8,102 nucleotides of DNA. It comes from Actinomycetales bacterium. GTDB lineage: Bacteria; Actinomycetota; Actinomycetes; Actinomycetales; Actinomycetaceae. Where the stretch lies: the NCBI GenBank assembly GCA_022838965.1, contig JALHDK010000084.1, forward strand, positions 1-8,102, given 5' to 3'. The notes beneath the pieces were generated by a model. That model saw nothing but the letters and a program-made list of their open reading frames with translations, did no database searches and had not been told where the DNA came from. A program made the position numbers and the translations under genes. Positions 1 through 6,033 of the stretch are shown in pieces. The first letter of the stretch is position 1; each line of letters begins with the position of its first letter.

Positions 1-385
1 CGCCGGTGGCACGCCCGTCCCAGAAGTTGCCGCCCACGAACAGGCCCTTCCGGTCGACGGAGAGGATCGGGCTCTGGGTGGCGTAGGCGGCGCTCGGTGG
101 CTTGCGGTCACCGAACTTGCCCGGGATGGAGCCCTCATAGACGGCTCCGAGGGCGTTGATCGCGGTGTCGGGACCCACCCAGCCCGCCTCCGGGGCGTGG
201 CAGGTGGCACAGGACTGGTTCCCGTTGAGGGAGAGGTTCTCATCGAAGAACAGCGACTTCCCCAGTTGTTCGCTCGCGGTGAGGGTGGAGTCGCTGAGGG
301 ATTCCGTGGCAGAGACGCCCGCGATCGCCAGCAGCATGAGGGCTGCGGACGCGGGCGCAAGGGAAACGAAGTGTCTCACACGCAT
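1..385 (-). CDS. Cytochrome-c peroxidase / MauG-like di-heme protein, N-terminal part (runs off left edge)
   Basis: 128 codons are visible from an ATG at 385 (read leftwards), and the gene continues beyond base 1. The first ~26 residues form a Sec-type signal peptide: MRVRH, then a hydrophobic Ala/Leu-rich core, then a VSA cleavage-like site, so the protein should act outside the membrane. Next comes a [23 protein letters not shown] stretch whose CATCH is a CxxCH c-type heme site at about residue 60. It is followed by [10 protein letters not shown], also typical of the bacterial cytochrome-c peroxidase/MauG family. Members of this family carry two hemes and either reduce peroxide or carry out long-range oxidations; which applies here cannot be told, because the second heme motif lies outside the window. 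The start is supported by AGGAGG (398-393) seven bases upstream. The gene diverges from rpiA and no functional link to the rest of the window is evident. Confidence 0.87.
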   Translation of the reverse strand, partial: MRVRHFVSLAPASAALMLLAIAGVSATESLSDSTLTASEQLGKSLFFDENLSLNGNQSCATCHAPEAGWVGPDTAINALGAVYEGSIPGKFGDRKPPSAAYATQSPILSVDRKGLFVGGNFWDGRATG

Positions 386-637
386 TCTTGTTCCTCCTCT
401 GGAACGCGCCGGACGGGTGACAGTCAGAAGATGGGAAGCTGCCTCACCTCCCCTCCGCGAACGGGCCTGCGGCGGTCGTCCAGCTTCTCCGTCGAAGCGT
501 GGTGCGTCCATTGTCGGGCACAGCATCCCGCCGGGGGCCGGAATCGCTCGCGGACCCACGGCCGCGCTCTCCCAAATCGCGCCACCGTGCTGCGTGGGGC
601 CGCCACACTAGGAGAAGCAGCCAATGAAGGAGGCACG
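386..637. other. Divergent intergenic region, no gene seen
   Basis: 252 bp separate the peroxidase (minus) and rpiA (plus) start codons. Open frames cross it on both strands, but they have no start with a ribosome site and no recognisable motifs, so I treat them as high-GC artefacts. It must hold promoters for both directions. I find no convincing -35/-10 pair. A short dyad, TGAC-A-GTCA, lies at 418-426. A CACACT hexamer at 604-609 is a weak -10 candidate for rpiA. Confidence 0.6.
393..398 (-). promoter_or_regulatory. Shine-Dalgarno of the cytochrome peroxidase gene
   Basis: The minus strand reads AGGAGG here, seven bases before the ATG at 385. It fixes the start of the peroxidase gene so that the signal peptide is included. 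Confidence 0.8.
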
Positions 638-1336
638 ATGCGGCAGCTGTCGCAGGACGAGCAGAAGAGGGCGGCCGGACGGGCCGCGATCGCGTACGTG
701 ACACCGGGGACAATCGTCGGGGTCGGAACGGGCTCCACGGTGGCGCCCTTCATCGCGGCGCTGGGCGAGATGCCCGAACCGATCGCCGGGGCGGTTTCAA
801 GCTCCGAACGCTCCACCGCGGCACTCGTGGCCCTCGGCATCCCGGTGTACGACGCCAACGAGGTGGAACGCCTGGACGTCTACGTGGACGGCGCCGACGA
901 GATCGACCCGCGCGGCTACATGGTCAAGGGCGGTGGCGGCGCCCTGACGCGCGAGAAGATCGTGGCCGCGCTCGCCGATCGCTTCATCTGCATCGCCGAC
1001 GCCTCCAAGCGCGTCGAAGTCCTCGGCTCGTTCCCGCTCCCCGTGGAGGTGATCCCCATGGCGGCCGCGGCCATTGCCCGCCGCTTCGCCGCCGGGGTCC
1101 TCGGGACCTCCGGGGACGCCAGGCTCCGGCTGGACGGTGACGGGCGGCCCTACGTCACGGACAACGGCCAGCACATCCTCGACGTCCACGGGCTGCGCAT
1201 CACGGACCCCCTCGCCATGGAATCGGCCATCAACGACTGGCCGGGGGTGGTGACCGTGGGCATCTTCGCCCACCAGAAGGCAGACCTGTGCCTGCTCGGG
1301 ACTCCCGAGGGCGTCGAGACGCTCAGGTTCAGCTGA
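638..1336 (+). CDS. rpiA: Ribose-5-phosphate isomerase A
   Basis: Interconverts ribose-5-phosphate and ribulose-5-phosphate in the cytosolic non-oxidative pentose-phosphate pathway. The product is 232 aa, a normal size for RpiA. The phosphate-binding GVGTGST loop is at residues 28-34, DGADEID at 84-90, [11 protein letters not shown] at 97-107 and a DNG motif near 169. The residues equivalent to E. coli Asp81, Asp84, Lys94 and catalytic Glu103 are all present as Asp84, Asp87, Lys97 and Glu106. The ATG at 638 is chosen because AAGGAGG (627-633) precedes it and because homologous sequence begins here. The frame stays open upstream to 197, but that extension looks non-coding. zwf follows 30 bp downstream in the same direction, so the two probably form an operon feeding the pentose-phosphate pathway. 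Confidence 0.97.
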   Translation: MRQLSQDEQKRAAGRAAIAYVTPGTIVGVGTGSTVAPFIAALGEMPEPIAGAVSSSERSTAALVALGIPVYDANEVERLDVYVDGADEIDPRGYMVKGGGGALTREKIVAALADRFICIADASKRVEVLGSFPLPVEVIPMAAAAIARRFAAGVLGTSGDARLRLDGDGRPYVTDNGQHILDVHGLRITDPLAMESAINDWPGVVTVGIFAHQKADLCLLGTPEGVETLRFS

Positions 1337-1366
1337 CGGACGGCCCGCACGAACAGGAGGTAACCG

Positions 1367-2755
1367 GTGACTGATCATCCCCAGCGACTCGTCATCCTCG
1401 GCGCCTCGGGCGACCTCACGAAGCGCCTGCTGCTTCCCGGACTGGGAACGCTCCTCGCCGCCGACGTCGACCGTCACGTCGAGGTGTGGGGCGTCGGCCG
1501 CGAGCCGATGGCGGCGACGTCGTGGGGCGCCAAGGTGGGCAACGCCCTCGTCCGGGGCGGGTGCGACGACGAACGCGCGCTCGCCGTCGTCGCGGCCTCC
1601 CGGTACGTGCAGGTGGACGTGGCGGAGCGTGCGGGCGTCGAGGCGCTGCTGGCCGAGATGCCGGACCGCGACTCGACCGTGCTCTACTTCGCGGTCCCAC
1701 CCGCCATCACCCGCCGGGTGTGCGAGCACCTTGCCGCGTGCGGCGACCTCGGAGGCCTGCGGCTCGCGATCGAGAAGCCCTTCGGCGACAGTCTCGCGGC
1801 GGCACAGGAGTTCAACGCCTTCCTGGCGAGCTTCCGTTCCGAGCAGCAGGTCTTCCGGGTGGACCACTTCCTCGGCGACTCGCAGGTGCTGAACCTGCTG
1901 GCGCTGCGGTTCGCGAACCGCCTGTTCGAGCCGATCTGGAGCGCGGCGCACGTGGCCAGCGTGGAGATCACGGCCGACGAGACGCTGGCGCTCGAGGGGC
2001 GGGCGGGCTACTACGACAGGGCCGGAGCCCTCGTGGACATGATTCAGAGCCACCTCCTCCTGGTCCTCGCCCTGGTCACCATGGAGGAGCCGGCCCGGCT
2101 GGAGCCGCGTCAGGTGCACGACCTCATGGCGCACGCTCTGAGCGTGACCCAGGTGGCCGGCGGTGACCCCGTGCGCTCCTCCCGCCGGGCGCGCTACACC
2201 GCCGGAACCAGCCGCGGCCGTCCCGTGCCCGCCTACGGCGATGAGCCCGGAGTCGATCCGGCCCGCGACACGGAGACCCTGGTGGAGCTTGATCTGGAGA
2301 TCGCCAACCGCCGGTGGTCGGGGGTTCCCATCCGGCTCCGGAGCGGCAAGGCCCTCGGTCACGACTCCCGGCGGGTCGTCGTCACCCTCCGTCCGGTGGA
2401 GTTCGCCCCGCACGGCATGGGCGGGTATCCCCCCGCCAATGTCCTGGCCATCAACCTGAACCCTGACGAGATCCGGATGGAGATCGTCACGAACCAGGGT
2501 GGCGGCCGGTTCCGGCTCGGTACGGCCAGCCTGGAGGCCGCGGTGGGGCAGACGTCGCTCACCCCCTACGCCGAGGTGCTCGCCGCCGTGCTGGACGGCA
2601 ACCACCTCATCTCGGTTCGCGGGGACCTCGCCGAGGAGTGCTGGCGCATCTGCGAGCCGGTCCTCGAGGCGTGGCGCTCCGGTGCGGTGCCCATGGAGGA
2701 GTACCCCGCGGGCAGCAGTGGTCCGCAGCACTGGCCCGGCACGCCGACTGGGTGA
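1367..2755 (+). CDS. zwf: Glucose-6-phosphate dehydrogenase, divergent actinobacterial type
   Basis: Predicted to oxidise glucose-6-phosphate to 6-phosphogluconolactone, generating NADPH. The product is 462 aa, slightly shorter than the ~490 aa of the classical enzyme. It starts with GTG after AGGAGGT (1355-1361). Visible motifs are the Rossmann loop GASGDLTKR (12-20), EKPFGD (136-141), the active-site segment RVDHFLG (164-170, with Asp166 and His167), GRAGYYDRAGALVDMIQSH (211-229, ending in the probable catalytic base His229) and RLRSGK (323-328). One oddity is that the classical RIDHYLGKE is replaced by RVDHFLGDS, so the lysine that normally contacts substrate is Asp171. The rest of the catalytic framework is intact, so it is probably an active subfamily member, but its substrate or cofactor preference could differ. 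It is the second gene of the rpiA-zwf unit. Confidence 0.92.
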   Translation: MTDHPQRLVILGASGDLTKRLLLPGLGTLLAADVDRHVEVWGVGREPMAATSWGAKVGNALVRGGCDDERALAVVAASRYVQVDVAERAGVEALLAEMPDRDSTVLYFAVPPAITRRVCEHLAACGDLGGLRLAIEKPFGDSLAAAQEFNAFLASFRSEQQVFRVDHFLGDSQVLNLLALRFANRLFEPIWSAAHVASVEITADETLALEGRAGYYDRAGALVDMIQSHLLLVLALVTMEEPARLEPRQVHDLMAHALSVTQVAGGDPVRSSRRARYTAGTSRGRPVPAYGDEPGVDPARDTETLVELDLEIANRRWSGVPIRLRSGKALGHDSRRVVVTLRPVEFAPHGMGGYPPANVLAINLNPDEIRMEIVTNQGGGRFRLGTASLEAAVGQTSLTPYAEVLAAVLDGNHLISVRGDLAEECWRICEPVLEAWRSGAVPMEEYPAGSSGPQHWPGTPTG

Positions 2756-2766
2756 TTCGGTGATTC
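2751..2766 (+). repeat. Tandem 8-bp duplication at the zwf stop codon
   Basis: GGTGATTC occurs twice back to back (2751-2758 and 2759-2766). The zwf TGA (2753-2755) lies in the first copy. It may be simple slippage. No function is evident. Confidence 0.75.
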
Positions 2767-2784
2767 CCTGAGGCGCCCCCAGGG
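2766..2784 (+). terminator. Weak hairpin between zwf and arsR
   Basis: CCCTG (2766-2770) pairs with CAGGG (2780-2784), with a further GG/CC pair inside, separated by one mismatch. No T-run follows, so if it ends zwf transcription it does so without a classical intrinsic terminator. It sits just upstream of the arsR -10 box. Confidence 0.25.
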
Positions 2785-2786
2785 AG

Positions 2787-2798
2787 TATGCTTCAACT
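2787..2798 (+). promoter_or_regulatory. Candidate arsR promoter, -10 box for a leaderless transcript
   Basis: TATGCT (2787-2792) fits the actinobacterial TANNNT -10 consensus. It is followed by six bases and then the GTG start at 2799, which would place +1 on the start codon. There is no usable Shine-Dalgarno at this start. No good -35 hexamer is visible. Confidence 0.5.
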
Positions 2799-2813
2799 GT
2801 GCTTGAATCAAGC
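2792..2813 (+). promoter_or_regulatory. Candidate ArsR operator: nested inverted repeats over the arsR start
   Basis: TTCAA (2792-2796), six bases, then TTGAA (2803-2807) form a perfect dyad that overlaps the end of the -10 box and the GTG start. A second perfect dyad, GCTTGA-A-TCAAGC (2801-2813), shares one arm. ArsR/SmtB repressors usually bind TCAA/TTGA-type dyads at the promoter of their own operon, so this is the natural autoregulatory site. The repeats are seen in the sequence; the binding is inferred. Confidence 0.5.
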
Positions 2814-3110
2814 AGGACTGAAACGGGCTTGCTGGAGCCCGATCGTGCGGAACGGTCCCTCGCGGTCCTCAGTGCGATCTCGGACCCCATCCGGTGGGCC
2901 GTGCTCGAGCGGCTGGGATCCGGGCGCCAGTGCGTGTGCGACCTGCAGGCCAGCCTGGCGATCGCACCCAACCTCCTCAGCTACCACCTCAAGGTCCTGC
3001 GTGATGCGGGCCTGGTGACCGCCACCCGCCGGGGCCGGTGGATGGACTATGCGATGGCCGAGGATGCGCGGGCCACGATGATCGCGGCCCTGCCGGGCGT
3101 GGACAGGTGA
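2799..3110 (+). CDS. arsR: ArsR/SmtB-family arsenic-responsive repressor
   Basis: 103 aa with a winged helix-turn-helix. The SDPIRWAVLERL helix (28-39) opens the domain, the recognition region is LSYHLKVLRDAGLV (60-73), and the wing is RRGRWMDY (77-84). QCVCDL (44-49) carries Cys45 and Cys47 in the CVCDL arrangement that binds As(III)/Sb(III) in E. coli-type ArsR proteins, so an arsenical is the likeliest signal. Binding should release DNA and derepress the operon. The GTG at 2799 is preferred because it is preceded by a -10 box with leaderless spacing. A later TTG (2829) would also leave the HTH intact. The downstream permease start overlaps or abuts the stop codon, indicating co-transcription and probably translational coupling. 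Confidence 0.92.
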   Translation: MLESSRTETGLLEPDRAERSLAVLSAISDPIRWAVLERLGSGRQCVCDLQASLAIAPNLLSYHLKVLRDAGLVTATRRGRWMDYAMAEDARATMIAALPGVDR

Positions 3111-3111
3111 T
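3105..3111 (+). promoter_or_regulatory. Shine-Dalgarno deciding the permease start
   Basis: AGGTGAT matches the anti-Shine-Dalgarno and spans the arsR stop codon. Its AGG lies eight bases before the ATG at 3116 but only two before the ATG at 3110, which favours 3116. Confidence 0.5.
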
Positions 3112-3115
3112 GGGC

Positions 3116-4162
3116 ATGACCGGGCTGGACACGAGGACGGGAGCCGCAGACCGGGCCCTCATCGGGCGGCTCGTGGGTGGCGCGGCCCTCTGGGCCGGCC
3201 TCTACGCCCTCAACGAGGTCCTGTGGGACACGCTGTTCGTGTCCTGGCTGGGCCTCGACCTGACTGACCGCACCGCGGGCGCGCTCCACTTCTTCCTGTA
3301 CGACGTCAGCAAGATCCTGCTCCTGCTGACGGGGATGATCTTCGCCATCGGACTGCTACGCACCACGCTGCGTCCCGAACGGGTGCGACTCTTCCTGGAG
3401 AACAAGCCACTGGCCATCTCCCTCCTGCTGGCGGCCGTGCTCGGCGCGGTCACCCCCTTCTGTTCCTGCAGCTCAATTCCGCTGTTCATCGGATTCGTGG
3501 GGGCGGGGATCCCGCTCGCGGTGACGCTGACCTTCCTGGTGGCGTCTCCCCTGGTGAACGAGGTGGCGGTGGTGCTGCTGGCCGACACGTTCGGGGTGGG
3601 GATCATGGCCGCCTACGTGGCGGCAGGGCTCGGTGCGGCCATCCTCATCGGGGCCGTTCTCTCGCGTTTCCAGCTGGACCGCTTCGTGGAACCGTTCGTG
3701 TTCCGCACCCCGGTGGCGGCTCTGCAGGTCACGGATCGCACCCCCACCCTGCGGGAGCGGGTGGATGCCGCCCGGGAGGAGACTCGCGACATCGTCGGTC
3801 GGGTGTGGAAGTGGGTGATCCTCGGGGTGGGGATCGGCGCCGTCATCCACGGCTGGATCCCCACCGAGTTCTTCGCCACCCACGCCGGGCCGGACAACCC
3901 GCTCGCCGTCGTCGTCGCCACCCTCGTCGGCGTGCCGCTGTACTCCAACGCCGCCGGCGTGATCCCGATCGCCGAGGCACTGTGGACGAAAGGCATGGCC
4001 CTCGGCACGGTGATGTCCTTCATGATGGCCACGGTGGCGCTGTCCCTGCCCGAGTTCATCCTGCTGAAGCAGGTCCTCAAGCCGCGCCTGCTCGCCATCT
4101 TCTTCGGCACCGTCGCGGCTGCCATCATGCTGATCGGCTTCGCCTTCAACCTCCTCGCCTGA
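3116..4162 (+). CDS. ArsP/DUF318-family permease (putative arsenical efflux)
   Basis: 348-aa polytopic membrane protein with roughly eight to ten hydrophobic segments and a charged cytoplasmic loop at about 205-232. It matches the ArsP_1/DUF318 permease family by two conserved half-motifs. The first is TPFCSCSSIPLFIGFVGAG (113-131) followed by SPLVNE (144-149). The second is GVPLYSNAAGVIPI (272-285) followed by LPEFILLK (311-318). Characterised ArsP proteins export trivalent organoarsenicals such as methylarsenite; the substrate here is not shown. Cys116 and Cys118 lie in the first half-motif and could coordinate a thiophilic metalloid. An ATG at 3110 is an in-frame alternative start that overlaps the arsR TGA by one base. 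The gene is followed 44 bp later by a CxxC thioredoxin-like protein, a frequent partner of this permease family. Confidence 0.92.
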   Translation: MTGLDTRTGAADRALIGRLVGGAALWAGLYALNEVLWDTLFVSWLGLDLTDRTAGALHFFLYDVSKILLLLTGMIFAIGLLRTTLRPERVRLFLENKPLAISLLLAAVLGAVTPFCSCSSIPLFIGFVGAGIPLAVTLTFLVASPLVNEVAVVLLADTFGVGIMAAYVAAGLGAAILIGAVLSRFQLDRFVEPFVFRTPVAALQVTDRTPTLRERVDAAREETRDIVGRVWKWVILGVGIGAVIHGWIPTEFFATHAGPDNPLAVVVATLVGVPLYSNAAGVIPIAEALWTKGMALGTVMSFMMATVALSLPEFILLKQVLKPRLLAIFFGTVAAAIMLIGFAFNLLA

Positions 4163-4174
4163 CTCCCCTCCCCC

Positions 4175-4187
4175 GGTCCACCGGACC
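4175..4187 (+). other. Small hairpin between permease and CxxC-protein genes
   Basis: GGTCC-ACC-GGACC forms a perfect five-base-pair stem with a three-base loop in the 44-bp gap, just ahead of the ribosome site of the next gene. There is no T-run, so it is more likely an mRNA processing or stability element than a terminator, if it acts at all. Confidence 0.3.
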
Positions 4188-4206
4188 ACTCACGAAAGGT
4201 CGCACC

Positions 4207-4449
4207 ATGCACATCAAGATCCTCGGCCCCGGCTGCAAGAACTGCACCACCCTCGAGCGCAACACCCGTACCGCCCTCGCCGAGATGCAGCTGGAGGCGG
4301 AGGTCACCAAAGTGACCAGCTATCCCGAGATCGCCGCCTACGGCATCATGTCCACCCCCGGTCTGGTGGTGGACGAGAAGGTCATCGTCTCCGGCAGGGT
4401 GCCCAAGCCCGCCGAGATCAGGGAGCTGCTGGCGGCGCTCGCGCGCTGA
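4207..4449 (+). CDS. Small thioredoxin-fold protein with CKNC redox motif
   Basis: 80-aa cytosolic protein of the TM0996/MTH895-like 'redox-active disulfide protein' group. The order is a beta strand MHIKILG, then the active site CKNC (10-13) at the start of helix 1, then a second strand, then the cis-proline signature STPGLVVDEKVI (49-60). A C-terminal helix, PAEIRELLAALAR, closes the fold. It has no signal peptide. GAAAGGT (4194-4200) is a good ribosome site for this ATG. Homologues are commonly encoded next to DUF318 permeases, as here. The biochemical role is not settled; it could shuttle electrons or pass a thiol-bound metalloid to the permease. The TauE-like gene follows after 21 bp. 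Confidence 0.92.
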   Translation: MHIKILGPGCKNCTTLERNTRTALAEMQLEAEVTKVTSYPEIAAYGIMSTPGLVVDEKVIVSGRVPKPAEIRELLAALAR

Positions 4450-4470
4450 CCGCCCCGGACGAGCGGAAGC

Positions 4471-5223
4471 ATGACCATGGATCCGGTCGTCATCGCCATG
4501 GCTGCCGGGCTGTTCGCCCTGTCGGTGGCCTCGGGCATGCTCGGGCTCGGCGTGGCGTTCGCCGCCGTGCCCTTCCTGGGCTTCTTCCTCGCAGACCTGG
4601 TCCACGAGGTGCAGCCGCTCAGCCTGCTCCTCAACGGTGTCACCGCCATCTTCGCGGCCTGGGGTTTCGCCCGCAGCGGCCTCGTGAGGTGGCGGCCGGC
4701 CCTGCTCCTGACCGCGGTCACCGCCACGGTAGCCCCGCTGGGCGCGTGGCTCGCCCAGTACACCCCGCAGACCTGGCTCTGGGTCATCTACCTCGGAGCG
4801 GTGGGCTACCTGGCGTGGCGGCTGTTCCAGCGTTCTCCCGCCGCTGATCCCGACAAGCGGCCCAACGTGGCGGCCGCCGTGCTGCTCGCCGTGCCGATCG
4901 CGGTACTGGCCGGCCTGCTCGGGGTCGGTCCCGGGTTTCTGCTCATGCCCGCGCTCATCCTCGTGGGATTCGAACCGAAGACGGCGGCCGGCGTCAACGC
5001 CGTCGCCGTCACGGCGCCGTCGTTCACCTCACTGATCCCCCACCTCCCGACGGCGCAGGTCGACGTCGGGCTGGCGGCGGTCCTTGTCGTGGTCGGCGCG
5101 GTCGGGTCCTTCCTCGGGGCGCGGCTGACCAGCCGTTTCGTGACGGGGCCGCAGCTGAAGCGCATGTTCGGCGTCCTGATCGTGGTCATGACCGCCGTCA
5201 AGGTTGCCACACTCCTCGGGTGA
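4471..5223 (+). CDS. TauE/SafE-family membrane permease
   Basis: 250-aa membrane protein with about eight hydrophobic segments and the internal duplication typical of the TauE/SafE family. The first repeat is SGMLGLGVAFAAVPFLGF (21-38). The second is AGLLGVGPGFLLMPALILVGF (147-167), followed by KTAAGVNAVAVTAPSF. Family members are linked to export of sulfite, sulfoacetate and related anions, but most are uncharacterised. ATG 4471 is given. ATG 4477 is equally possible and has the better-spaced GGAAG (4465-4469). It is the last gene of the run that starts with arsR, so it is probably arsenic-inducible. The substrate could be a sulfur oxyanion, a thiolated arsenical or something else; the sequence does not decide. 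Confidence 0.88.
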   Translation: MTMDPVVIAMAAGLFALSVASGMLGLGVAFAAVPFLGFFLADLVHEVQPLSLLLNGVTAIFAAWGFARSGLVRWRPALLLTAVTATVAPLGAWLAQYTPQTWLWVIYLGAVGYLAWRLFQRSPAADPDKRPNVAAAVLLAVPIAVLAGLLGVGPGFLLMPALILVGFEPKTAAGVNAVAVTAPSFTSLIPHLPTAQVDVGLAAVLVVVGAVGSFLGARLTSRFVTGPQLKRMFGVLIVVMTAVKVATLLG

Positions 5224-5267
5224 CCCGCGTGGGGGCCAGGGCAGGGACCTCACCCCCGCCACTGGCG

Positions 5268-5933
5268 TCAACTCTGAACTGGCACGCCCAGGTCATGCAG
5301 CAGCCCGAGCACCCGACGCTTGATCTCGTCCCGAATGGGTCGGACGGCCTCGACGCCCTTGCCGGCGGGATCGTCGAGCTCCCAGTCCAGGTAGCGCTTG
5401 CCCGGGTAGAACGGGCAGGCGTCACCACACCCCATGGTGATGACGACGTCGGAGGCCAGCACCGCCTCGTCGGTCAGGATCTTGGGCTTTGCGGCGGACA
5501 TGTCGATGCCCTCCTCGGCCATCGCCGCCACCGCTGCGGGGTTCACCCTGTCTCCGGGAGCGGAGCCGGCAGAGCGCACCTCGACCGCACCTCCGGAGAG
5601 GGCCTCAAGGTAGGCGGCGGCCATCTGGGACCGGCCCGCGTTGTGGACACACACGAACAGGACGGAGGGACGCCCAGCCACCAGCTGCTGCACCTTCTCC
5701 AGTTCCGTCCTCACCCGCTCGACGACGGTGCCGCCTTCCCCCGCCCCAGCAGCGAGGCCGACCGCAAACGCCGTCAGCGGCGCCCCGGGCCGCGACGGCC
5801 CCCGGGCAACAGTGCCGACGAGGTCCAGCACCGCCGGCGTCAGTTCGGCCATCGCCTCCCGGTCCACCCCGAGGGCGGCACACACCTTGTCCAGCCACGC
5901 CTCCATGGCGGCAACCTTCGCCGGATCATCCAT
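5268..5933 (-). CDS. arsC: Arsenate reductase (low-MW phosphatase type) with an N-terminal DUF6457-like domain
   Basis: 221 aa. Residues ~90-221 form the ArsC/LMW-phosphatase domain. The P-loop CVHNAGRS carries Cys95-x5-Arg101, GCGDACP is at 168-174, and DDPAGK (187-192) holds the general-acid aspartate. These match the mycothiol-dependent arsenate reductases of actinobacteria, which form an arseno-thiol adduct that mycoredoxin resolves. Cys169 and Cys173 sit roughly where thioredoxin-linked ArsC has its Cys82/Cys89, so an intramolecular relay is also possible. Residues 1-~65 (MEAWLDKVCAALGV...RPGAPLTAFAVGLAAG) are an extra helical domain that resembles DUF6457, which I know otherwise near or fused to MobA-type proteins; this match is from memory. 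The start is ATG 5933, because AGGAGG (5946-5941) precedes it by seven bases; an ATG at 5954 would overlap that site. The gene converges on the arsR operon and diverges from the flavoprotein gene. Confidence 0.93.
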   Translation of the reverse strand: MDDPAKVAAMEAWLDKVCAALGVDREAMAELTPAVLDLVGTVARGPSRPGAPLTAFAVGLAAGAGEGGTVVERVRTELEKVQQLVAGRPSVLFVCVHNAGRSQMAAAYLEALSGGAVEVRSAGSAPGDRVNPAAVAAMAEEGIDMSAAKPKILTDEAVLASDVVITMGCGDACPFYPGKRYLDWELDDPAGKGVEAVRPIRDEIKRRVLGLLHDLGVPVQS

Positions 5934-5940
5934 GACGTTC

Positions 5941-5946
5941 CCTCCT
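5941..5946 (-). promoter_or_regulatory. Shine-Dalgarno deciding the arsC start
   Basis: The minus strand reads AGGAGG, seven bases before the ATG at 5933. It shows that the longer reading from 5954, which would contain this site, is not the true start. Confidence 0.8.
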
Positions 5947-5970
5947 CCGGGCATGCTTCACCCCTGCCCG

Positions 5971-5976
5971 ATCGTA
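5971..5976 (-). promoter_or_regulatory. Candidate arsC -10 box
   Basis: The minus strand reads TACGAT, a TANNNT match. It would give a leader of about 30 nt that includes the AGGAGG site. No clear -35 hexamer is seen. Confidence 0.35.
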
Positions 5977-6012
5977 CGGCCCACGACCACTCCCCAGCGG
6001 ACGATCCGGCGC

Positions 6013-6024
6013 ATGTCCGGACAT
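6013..6024. promoter_or_regulatory. Perfect 12-bp palindrome in the arsC/flavoprotein divergent promoter region
   Basis: ATGTCCGGACAT is self-complementary over 12 bases and overlaps the start of the candidate -10 box of the flavoprotein gene, where a bound repressor would block transcription. It does not share the TTCAA/TTGAA half-site of the arsR promoter, so any regulator is probably different. Confidence 0.4.
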
Positions 6025-6033
6025 ACTGGACGC
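6022..6033 (+). promoter_or_regulatory. Candidate promoter of the flavoprotein gene, leaderless spacing
   Basis: CATACT (6022-6027), six bases, then ATG 6034. This is the same geometry as at arsR and at the gene starting at 7588. There is no Shine-Dalgarno ahead of this ATG, which agrees with a leaderless transcript. Confidence 0.4.

Noticed and set aside
197..637. Upstream in-frame extension of rpiA
   Set aside because: It overlaps the peroxidase gene on the other strand, lacks a ribosome site and has no RpiA homology. The ATG at 638 has AAGGAGG directly ahead.
797..2971. 724-codon open frame on the minus strand across rpiA, zwf and arsR
   Set aside because: It is antisense to three clearly recognisable genes, its composition is the Arg/Gly/His-rich type produced by reading high-GC genes backwards, and no domain is visible.
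2788..3018. 76-codon frame starting at ATG 2788
   Set aside because: It is out of frame with the ArsR HTH protein, and its ATG lies within the -10 box. The arsR frame holds all family motifs.
5229..5267. Possible bidirectional terminator between the TauE-like gene and arsC
   Set aside because: G-rich and C-rich runs (GTGGGGG and CACCCCC) could pair, but the loop is about 15 bases or more and there is no T-run on either strand.
5934..5954. Longer arsC start at ATG 5954
   Set aside because: The AGGAGG Shine-Dalgarno at 5946-5941 would fall inside the coding sequence, and no ribosome site precedes 5954.
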